A DNA stretch of 64,000 bases from Bacteroidota bacterium (GTDB taxonomy: Bacteria; Bacteroidota; Bacteroidia; Chitinophagales; JADIYW01): the NCBI GenBank assembly GCA_963169645.1, contig CAUJCO010000010.1, positions 53,639-117,638 on the forward strand. Direction: 5' to 3'. Shown piece after piece: positions 58,632-64,000 of this stretch. The notes beneath the pieces are model-generated. The model was not told the DNA's origin and did no database searches. It saw only the letters and a list, made by a program, of their open reading frames with translations. The translations under genes and the position numbers were made by a program. Numbering within the stretch: the first letter of the stretch is position 1; each line of letters starts with the position of its first letter.

Positions 58632-59854
58632 AAAACTATCATTATTTCATTACAAATTCTTTCAATCAAAGGTGTCGTTACTGAATTTCCTGCCTGCATA
58701 TAGAGTTTACTATTTGCAATAGGTGGCAAAATATATTTATCCATTGGATAGCCTTGAAAAGCAAAACATTCTTTTGGTGTTAGTTTTCTAATACCAAAAT
58801 CATCTTTTATCAATGGAACGTTGTGTCCACCTGCTCCCATATTTGCGGTCAAAGTCGGACAAACATTGCTTTTATTCTCTCTTACATAAACTCTTCTCCA
58901 TTGATAAACTGTATCTTTTCTGGTCATAGTTTTTACAAGTTCAGGATAATAAGGGTGAGTTTCAGGATAATAATATTTTTTGTCTTGTTTACCTTGTTCC
59001 AAAATGTCGTGAATAGTTTTTGTCAATTTAATTTCTTCTGGAAATTGAAATTTCTTGTAATTTTTAACTTGTTTTGGGTCAAAAGCAACGATAAAAATCC
59101 GTTCTCTGTTTTGTGGAACATTTGCGTGTGTCATAGAGTTTAAAACTTTATGAAACACTTTGTAGCCTAATTTATCTTCTAAAATTTCGATGATAACTTT
59201 AAACGTTTTTCCATTGTCATGGGAAACTAAATTTTTGACATTTTCCAAAAACACAACCTTCGGTCGGTGTTTTTCTATGATTTGTTCTATGTCAAAAAAA
59301 AGTGTTCCTCTTGTATCAGAAAAACCTTTTTGATAACCTGCAATGGAAAATGCCTGACAAGGAAAACCTGCACAAAGAACATCAAATCCTGTTGGAATAT
59401 AGTTTTTTACACGTTCTTTTGTAATATCGCCAAAAGGAAATTCGCCAAAATTTTCTCTATAAGTTTTTTGAGCGTCTTTGTTCCATTCGCTTGTATAAAC
59501 GCATTTTCCTCCAACATTTTGCATTGCAATTCGGAAACCACCAATTCCTGCAAAAAGGTCAATAAATTTAAAAGTATAATTTTCGGGTGTTGGAAATGGG
59601 ACGTTTTCAACTTCAAATAAAAATTGTTGTAATGCTTCTTCTGTTACAATAGAAACTTCGTTTTCAATTTTGTATTCAACGTAATTTTTTAAAACAGCTA
59701 ATGCATCGTCTTTGTAATGTTTTGAAACTCCGTTGTGCATGTTATGAAGATAGTGAGTTAAAACAGCTTTTTCTTCTTCCAAAGGTTCAATAAGTCTAAT
59801 TTGATAATTTTTGTCATCAAATTCTTCAATGCTAATTTTCTCATTTATCAACAT
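58628..59854 (-). CDS. DNA (cytosine-5) methyltransferase
   Basis: A 408-residue C5 methyltransferase. After about 90 extra N-terminal residues come motif I (FIDLFAGIGGFRIAMQ), motif IV with the catalytic Cys (AGFPCQAFSIAG), motif VI (FLENVKNL), motif VIII (QNRERIFIVAF), the target recognition region (about 290-365, including YQWRRVYVREN and LTANMGAGGHNVP), motif IX (LTPKECFAFQGYP) and motif X (QAGNSVTTPLIERI). It protects host DNA at the endonuclease's recognition site; the site cannot be read by eye. It heads the three-gene operon. Confidence 0.93.
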   Translation of the reverse strand: MLINEKISIEEFDDKNYQIRLIEPLEEEKAVLTHYLHNMHNGVSKHYKDDALAVLKNYVEYKIENEVSIVTEEALQQFLFEVENVPFPTPENYTFKFIDLFAGIGGFRIAMQNVGGKCVYTSEWNKDAQKTYRENFGEFPFGDITKERVKNYIPTGFDVLCAGFPCQAFSIAGYQKGFSDTRGTLFFDIEQIIEKHRPKVVFLENVKNLVSHDNGKTFKVIIEILEDKLGYKVFHKVLNSMTHANVPQNRERIFIVAFDPKQVKNYKKFQFPEEIKLTKTIHDILEQGKQDKKYYYPETHPYYPELVKTMTRKDTVYQWRRVYVRENKSNVCPTLTANMGAGGHNVPLIKDDFGIRKLTPKECFAFQGYPMDKYILPPIANSKLYMQAGNSVTTPLIERICNEIMIVL

Positions 59855-59958
59855 ACTTCTAACCTACTAATTTATATTCCAATTTACAAATTTAATTTAA
59901 GTTAAGTCGATTTTAGATTCTTTTAATCAAATTTTCATTGTAACAAGCATCAAAAAAA

Positions 59959-60077
59959 ACACAATAACTCATTTCTTTAAAAAGGCATTTTCGTATGTTT
60001 CTATCCAATCTTGTACGGTCATTTTTTGCGATAAAAGAGCAATTAACTCCAAAGGGATTTCATTGAGATGTTTAAAT
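59959..60077. repeat. Right copy of the 119-bp direct repeat
   Basis: Matches 56832-56950 in the same orientation, with five substitutions. It is the 3' end of the intact DUF1801 gene plus ten bases past its stop. Confidence 0.92.
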
Positions 60078-60424
60078 CGGACACAACTCTTTCCCATATC
60101 CAATTTACGGGTACTGAATTTCGGATATGACTGAACAAACCAATCTAACAAATCCGGCTTAGCATAAATACCCATGTGGTATAATGCAATAAAATTTTTC
60201 TGTGATGCAATATGTATAAATGGCAATGGTTGTTTGGGTTTACAATGATAGCCATTCGGATAAATTGAATACGGTACAACAAAACCAAGCATTCCATTAT
60301 TAATAGTAGCTTCAAAACCATTCGGTAAATTATTTTTTACCGTATTAAATAGATTTTGAACAATAATGCTCCTTTCTTTAGGTACTTGAAGCAAATATGC
60401 ATCTACCGTCTGAATTGCTTGCAT
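59969..60424 (-). CDS. DUF1801 (YdhG-like) protein
   Basis: A 151-residue soluble protein of the DUF1801 family: YLLQVPKERSIIVQNLFNTV, INNGMLGFVVPYSIYPNGYHC, and an ending with a helical tail. It has no catalytic residues recognised, and the family function is unknown. It is the intact counterpart of the fragment at 56842-56950 and lies 33 bases downstream of era on the same strand. Confidence 0.8.
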   Translation of the reverse strand: MQAIQTVDAYLLQVPKERSIIVQNLFNTVKNNLPNGFEATINNGMLGFVVPYSIYPNGYHCKPKQPLPFIHIASQKNFIALYHMGIYAKPDLLDWFVQSYPKFSTRKLDMGKSCVRFKHLNEIPLELIALLSQKMTVQDWIETYENAFLKK

Positions 60425-60457
60425 ACAAAATGGAGATTTGATTAGTAAAATATCCGA

Positions 60458-61342
60458 TTAATAATCTCTATAACCAAATTTACGCAACATGGAATCATTG
60501 TTACGCCAATTTTCAGATACACGTACATGTGTTTCTAAAAATATTTTCTTTCCAAAAAATTTCTCTAAATCTTTACGCGCTTCTGTACCTACTTTTTTAA
60601 GCATTTCACCACCTTTACCAATTAATATGGGCTTTTGGCTTTCCCGTTCTACATATATATCAGCTGATATTTTAATAATATCACCATCTTCCATAAAATA
60701 AGAACACACTACTTCACAACTATATGGAATTTCTTGTTTGTAATTCAATAAAATTTTTTCTCGGATTACTTCAGTAACAAAGAAACGTTCCGGTCTGTCT
60801 GTCCAATTTTCTTTATCAAAATAGGGTGCACTTTCCGGTAAATGGTTTACCATTGTGTTCATCAACGTTTCCAAATTCCAATTAAACTTAGCAGAAAATG
60901 GAATTATGGTAGCCTGCGGAAAATCTTGTTGCCAAAGTTGTCGTTCTTGTTCCACTTCATCGTGCTCAGCAATATCCATTTTGTTTAACAACAATACCAC
61001 CGGAACTTGCATATTTTTAATTTTCGTATATTCTTCGGGTTGCTTATCCGGTTTGTCGCCAATTTGAACTAAATAAATAAAAATATCGGCATCTTCTAAC
61101 GACGTTCTTACAAAATCCATCATAGATTCTTGCATTTTGTACGTAGGTTTAATGATACCGGGCAAATCAGAAAATACAATCTGAAAATCATCGCCATTTA
61201 CAATTCCTAAAATTCGATGGCGCGTTGTTTGTGCTTTAGACGTAATTATGGAAACGCGTTCGCCAACTAATGCATTCATCAATGTAGATTTTCCTACATT
61301 GGGTTTTCCCAAAATATTGGCATATCCAGCTTTATGGCTCAT
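60458..61342 (-). CDS. era: GTPase Era
   Basis: A 294-residue GTPase for 16S rRNA/30S maturation. G1 is GKPNVGKSTL (residues 12-21), G3 is SDLPG, G4 is LLNKMD, and a C-terminal KH domain includes VERESQKPILIGKGGEMLKK. It sits at the native edge of the right-hand junction; the tRNA-fMet fragment begins 111 bases upstream of its start on the same strand. Confidence 0.95.
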   Translation of the reverse strand: MSHKAGYANILGKPNVGKSTLMNALVGERVSIITSKAQTTRHRILGIVNGDDFQIVFSDLPGIIKPTYKMQESMMDFVRTSLEDADIFIYLVQIGDKPDKQPEEYTKIKNMQVPVVLLLNKMDIAEHDEVEQERQLWQQDFPQATIIPFSAKFNWNLETLMNTMVNHLPESAPYFDKENWTDRPERFFVTEVIREKILLNYKQEIPYSCEVVCSYFMEDGDIIKISADIYVERESQKPILIGKGGEMLKKVGTEARKDLEKFFGKKIFLETHVRVSENWRNNDSMLRKFGYRDY

Positions 61343-61407
61343 ATATAAAAAGGTGTTCTAAATTTTATAAAAATCCTATTTTGTAATTCTACTCTTAAAA
61401 TTAATGA

Positions 61408-61446
61408 AAAAAATAAAAAAAGGCTCTTCTTTTTTGAAGAACCTTT
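61408..61446 (-). terminator. Terminator of the truncated tRNA-fMet
   Basis: On the minus strand an 11-bp stem (61446-61436 with 61429-61419, one G-U pair) is followed by a long T-rich run (A-run 61408-61420). It sits just downstream of the tRNA remnant and keeps the native 3' context. Confidence 0.8.
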
Positions 61447-61452
61447 AATTAG

Positions 61453-61503
61453 TAGCGAGAGCTGGACTCGAACCAACGACCTTCGGGTTATGAGCCCGAC
61501 GAG
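61453..61503 (-). tRNA. Truncated initiator tRNA-fMet (CAT), 3' part only; candidate attachment site
   Basis: On the minus strand there is an intact anticodon arm (61483-61499, loop CTCATAA, with the three G-C pairs typical of initiator tRNA), variable region, T-arm (61461-61477) and 3' acceptor strand TCTCGCT with discriminator A at 61453. The match to the initiator tRNA continues through CTCG of the D-stem and stops at 61503; the 5' acceptor strand and most of the D-arm are absent, with no copy of them to the right in this window. This is the pattern of an attachment-site half left by tRNA-targeted integration. Confidence 0.8.
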
Positions 61504-61694
61504 GTTGTGTTGGGTAGTTATCTTTAATTTCGTAAGGCAGGTTTCACTTGTAGTTTTGAGTAATTACATCTTATTGAATACCCTCCAATCTATTAATTTT
61601 GGCAGAGTTCGTTTGACATAGGTTTGATGGCGTGGGTGAGATCATCAAAGTAAAACATCCAATAAAGTATTATTGTTCCAAAGAAGAGGGAAAA

Positions 61695-63899
61695 ATGGCA
61701 CATGTTTCACATAAATTGAGAAATCCTATACAAGGGGCATTAGCAGGTGGTGGAGATCCAGCTTCTTCTCCTCTTTATATTTTTGGCCCATTTCTCAAAC
61801 TTTTAGCTGCTGCAGGTTTAACAAGTGTTGCTTTTGGAGCCAGTATTTGGCTCGCTATTTTTACAATTGCTTTTGTTTCTCTTATGTACCGTTCGGTAAT
61901 GAAATGGATTACAGATGGTTCGGGTGGTAGTGGTCTTGCAGAGGAAGAGTATGGGAGCTGGGCTGTAAAGATTACGGCGAGTATAACCTTCATCGAATAC
62001 ACGCTCACTTTTTTGGTATCAATGGCAGCTCTCGTCACATTTGCTGCTGATCGATTTTCTTTTTTAAATGATGATTTCTTTATTTTTGATAATCGGACTT
62101 TATTAGCAATAGTTGTAAGTATTCTCACTGCATGGCTAGTGAATCGTGGCCCTATGGCAGCATCAAAAGTTTTTGGCCCAGCTACAGCTGGTGTATTGAT
62201 CATGTTATGGGTATTAATAATTGTCGTCATTGCAAAGCGAGGAATAGAAATACCTGGTGTTAATTTTGAAGCATTTTCGAAAGACAATATTGGTACGACA
62301 TTTGGAGCATATGCGCGAATATTAGCATTGATGACAGGTATAGAAGTTTTTGCAAACTTGGTAGGTGCTTTCGAAGGTAAGCCTAAAGAGAAAAGTAAGA
62401 AAGCTTTTCAATCACTGATGATCATTATGGTTACAGCAGCATTAACAATGCTTATTGTTGGTCCAGCAATCAGGGATCTATCTGACCCACACGATGAGCA
62501 TGTTTCTGTTTTTACTCAAACGATGGATGCTTTATTACCAAGTTGGCTATCGGCAGTAGGTACTTTTATTGGAATAGCAGTTTTACTTTCTGCTAGTGCA
62601 GCTAGTGCATTGGGTACACAGAATCTATTTGTAGGTTTGAAACTCAGACACTATATACCCCCAAGACTAGGAATGATAAATAGATTTGGTGTTGCTTCTC
62701 GACCTATTTGGATCCAGACGGCAATAGCAACAATAGCATTTTTAATAGTAGGCACACATGAAGAAAAATATCTGGCATTGTATGCAGCTGGGGTGTTCGT
62801 TCTTCTTTCCATAACAGGATGGGCATCGACAAAAAGATTAATAAGATATTTCAAAGAATCGCGAACAACAAGGAATGTAATCGTATTATCAGGCACCATT
62901 GTTGCTTCAATTCTAACTACTACTGCAACAGTAATAATTTTTACTGAAAGATTTACAGAAGGTGCATGGGCATACTTGATATTAATGCCAGTACTCTTTT
63001 TAGTTTTTACAATGTATAGAAACATCCTTGGAAGCCCCAGCAACATTGAATTAAAAACTGCTACACAAATGCAGTCAAGCATTTCGTCTGCAGATGTTGT
63101 GCTTTGGGAAATAGAGTCACAAAATGTTGTAAATGAAATTGTTGTGCCAAGTGATGGCTCTGAATCCTCTGTGAAAGGAATAGAGATTGCAGAGCTGTTA
63201 TCGGAAATTCTTATAGCTAATGTTCATAAAATTCATATAACAGATGATGACCAAAGCTCATCAGAGATCGAGAACATCCCATTGGAAGGTCGAAGTATCG
63301 CCGAGTCAATTAATGATTATGCTGATAGCAAAATGGCGAATCTGATCGTTTTAGGAACAAGAGAATCTACAGAAAGAAAGAAATTTGCACCACGAGCAAT
63401 AACGACTGCCTTAACTGCAATATCTGATATCCCTGTTCTTATTATTCCTCAAGGCTGGAATGATATCACACGAATTACTCATCCTCAAAAACTTTTAGTT
63501 GCGCTAGATGGTTCTAAACCATCAGAAAGAGCATTGTCTTTTGCAGCAAATATTGCAAAAACATTCTCATCAACAATTACTTTACTTTACATCCCTAACG
63601 ATGACAGCAAAATGTTAGAGATGAAAAAATATTTAGACTCGATTAAGTCTTTTTTAACAACCCAAAATATAGAGTCAAATATTCTCATCGAGGGCATAGA
63701 ACCAATGACTTCCATACCTGAGATAGCAATAGACTCAAACAGCGATATGTTATTCATAACCACCAGAGGCCAATCTACATTTGAAAAGATAATGACAGGA
63801 TCCATCACCAACAAAATTATCCAACAAATAGAAATACCAACCGTCGTAGTTCCATTGGTCGAAGACCTACTACAAAGAAAAAAGCTTATTGGAAGTTAA
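61695..63899 (+). CDS. APC-superfamily permease fused to two universal stress domains
   Basis: A 734-residue protein. The first 450 residues hold about 12 helices of the APC amino-acid transporter type (RNPIQGALAGGGDPASSPLY, MALVTFAADR-like segments, GAFEGKPKEKSKKAF). The C-terminal cytoplasmic part holds two USP-like modules: about 465-590, with LIVLGTRESTERKKF, and about 600-730, with LLVALDGSKPSERAL and FITTRGQSTFEKIMTGS. I prefer the ATG at 61695, five bases after AGAGGG, over a GTG at 61632. Substrate unknown. Base use differs from the native genes. Confidence 0.78.
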   Translation: MAHVSHKLRNPIQGALAGGGDPASSPLYIFGPFLKLLAAAGLTSVAFGASIWLAIFTIAFVSLMYRSVMKWITDGSGGSGLAEEEYGSWAVKITASITFIEYTLTFLVSMAALVTFAADRFSFLNDDFFIFDNRTLLAIVVSILTAWLVNRGPMAASKVFGPATAGVLIMLWVLIIVVIAKRGIEIPGVNFEAFSKDNIGTTFGAYARILALMTGIEVFANLVGAFEGKPKEKSKKAFQSLMIIMVTAALTMLIVGPAIRDLSDPHDEHVSVFTQTMDALLPSWLSAVGTFIGIAVLLSASAASALGTQNLFVGLKLRHYIPPRLGMINRFGVASRPIWIQTAIATIAFLIVGTHEEKYLALYAAGVFVLLSITGWASTKRLIRYFKESRTTRNVIVLSGTIVASILTTTATVIIFTERFTEGAWAYLILMPVLFLVFTMYRNILGSPSNIELKTATQMQSSISSADVVLWEIESQNVVNEIVVPSDGSESSVKGIEIAELLSEILIANVHKIHITDDDQSSSEIENIPLEGRSIAESINDYADSKMANLIVLGTRESTERKKFAPRAITTALTAISDIPVLIIPQGWNDITRITHPQKLLVALDGSKPSERALSFAANIAKTFSSTITLLYIPNDDSKMLEMKKYLDSIKSFLTTQNIESNILIEGIEPMTSIPEIAIDSNSDMLFITTRGQSTFEKIMTGSITNKIIQQIEIPTVVVPLVEDLLQRKKLIGS

Positions 63900-64000
63900 T
63901 AGCCATGGTCAGAAGTTCTGTATTGATCAAAAGATTCTGCACACCTCAATTTCTGATTGAATAAATTTTGAATAGCAGGTGTACCCATCAAAGTTATTAG
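63896..64000 (-). CDS. Possible 3' end of a further gene (partial)
   Basis: The minus strand is open for 34 codons from the right edge to a TAA at 63896-63898 that overlaps the permease stop. The peptide (starting LITLMGTPAIQNLFNQKL) is not recognised. A frame of this size can arise by chance in A+T-rich DNA, so this is tentative. Confidence 0.25.
   Translation of the reverse strand, partial: LITLMGTPAIQNLFNQKLRCAESFDQYRTSDHGY

Larger units (their letters stand above)
56951..59958. mobile_element. Restriction-modification island flanked by 119-bp direct repeats
   Basis: Three minus-strand genes (C5 methyltransferase, unknown 106-aa protein, putative endonuclease) form an insertion between der and the DUF1801 gene. 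It has no transposase, integrase or terminal inverted repeat. It contains no CCGG that I could find in 3.0 kb, against about seven to nine per kb in native genes. The flanking duplication of the neighbouring gene's end fits the long-target-duplication insertions described for restriction-modification systems. Confidence 0.8.
61504..64000. mobile_element. Segment joined to the truncated tRNA-fMet, possible integrated element
   Basis: Right of the tRNA break the sequence loses the native signature: no CCGG in 2.5 kb, a Shine-Dalgarno-like AGAGGG before the first gene, and no neighbour expected from native synteny. With the element on the 5' side of a duplicated tRNA 3' end, the element would run rightwards beyond the window and end at the intact tRNA. 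No integrase is visible inside the window. A chimeric assembly join at 61503 is the alternative. Confidence 0.5.

Noticed and set aside
56951..59958. Insertion sequence or transposon carrying the restriction-modification genes
   Set aside because: No transposase, no terminal inverted repeats and no short target duplication; the long direct repeat is chromosomal gene sequence.
61775..62287. 170-codon open frame antisense to the APC permease
   Set aside because: The permease on the plus strand has clear domains and a ribosome-binding site; the antisense peptide has neither.
1..64000. CRISPR array, rRNA operon or riboswitch
   Set aside because: No regularly spaced repeats, rRNA segments or recognisable riboswitch cores were found on reading the gaps.

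Overview
The window is a low-G+C Bacteroidota chromosome segment (order not determinable from sequence alone). Support comes from Bacteroidota-typical genes: PorX (995-2551), a DUF4105 protein, fused SecDF, DUF1343/NamZ, CcmE with a CxxxY site, and a GNAT gene fused in operon to argG. A perfect Bacteroidota promoter (TTG, 19 nt, TAnnTTTG) also lies upstream of tRNA-Val. Almost all genes are ordinary housekeeping genes, packed tightly on both strands.

Layout. 1-9.2 kb: HD phosphohydrolase (cut by the window edge), porX, tsaE, alanine dehydrogenase, DUF4105, msrB, lgt, GNAT plus argG. 9.2-14.1 kb: rny, zapA, a coiled-coil gene and pheT on the minus strand. 14.2-21.1 kb: YetF-like protein, GtrA and CDP-alcohol transferase pair, tilS, small proteins, etfBA, bifunctional nuclease. 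21-31.5 kb: kup, LolC/E-like permease, NamZ-like exo-muramidase, ferredoxin, LuxC-like reductase, RDD protein, short asparaginase, cysteine desulfurase, histidine kinase. 31.6-47.7 kb: tRNA-Val, M13 peptidase, PLP deaminase, parC, folE, ccmE-ccmF, DUF2520, lpxD, thioesterase, guaA and a substrate-binding lipoprotein. 47.9-56.7 kb: secDF, thioesterase, a barnase-like lipoprotein with barstar behind transaldolase, S41 protease, GNAT, der.

Two segments look acquired. (1) 56951-59958 is a three-gene restriction-modification island (C5 methyltransferase, unknown 106-aa protein, putative endonuclease). It lies between der and a DUF1801 gene and is bracketed by a 119-bp direct repeat. The repeat is the 3' end of the DUF1801 gene; the copies differ at five positions, none of which changes an amino acid. 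(2) From about 61504 to the right edge, sequence is joined to a truncated 3' part of an initiator tRNA-fMet gene (61453-61503). This is the arrangement left by integration into a tRNA gene, or it could be an assembly junction. It carries an APC permease fused to universal-stress domains.

A compositional signature separates native from acquired DNA. Native genes are very rich in the tetranucleotide CCGG (11 in the 1.56-kb porX, 9 in the 0.97-kb etfA, by eye), largely because Pro, Ala, Ser and Thr codons ending in CC/CCG are chosen before a G-starting codon. I found none in the 3.0-kb restriction-modification island and none in the 2.5-kb right-end segment. No CRISPR array, rRNA gene or transposase was seen.
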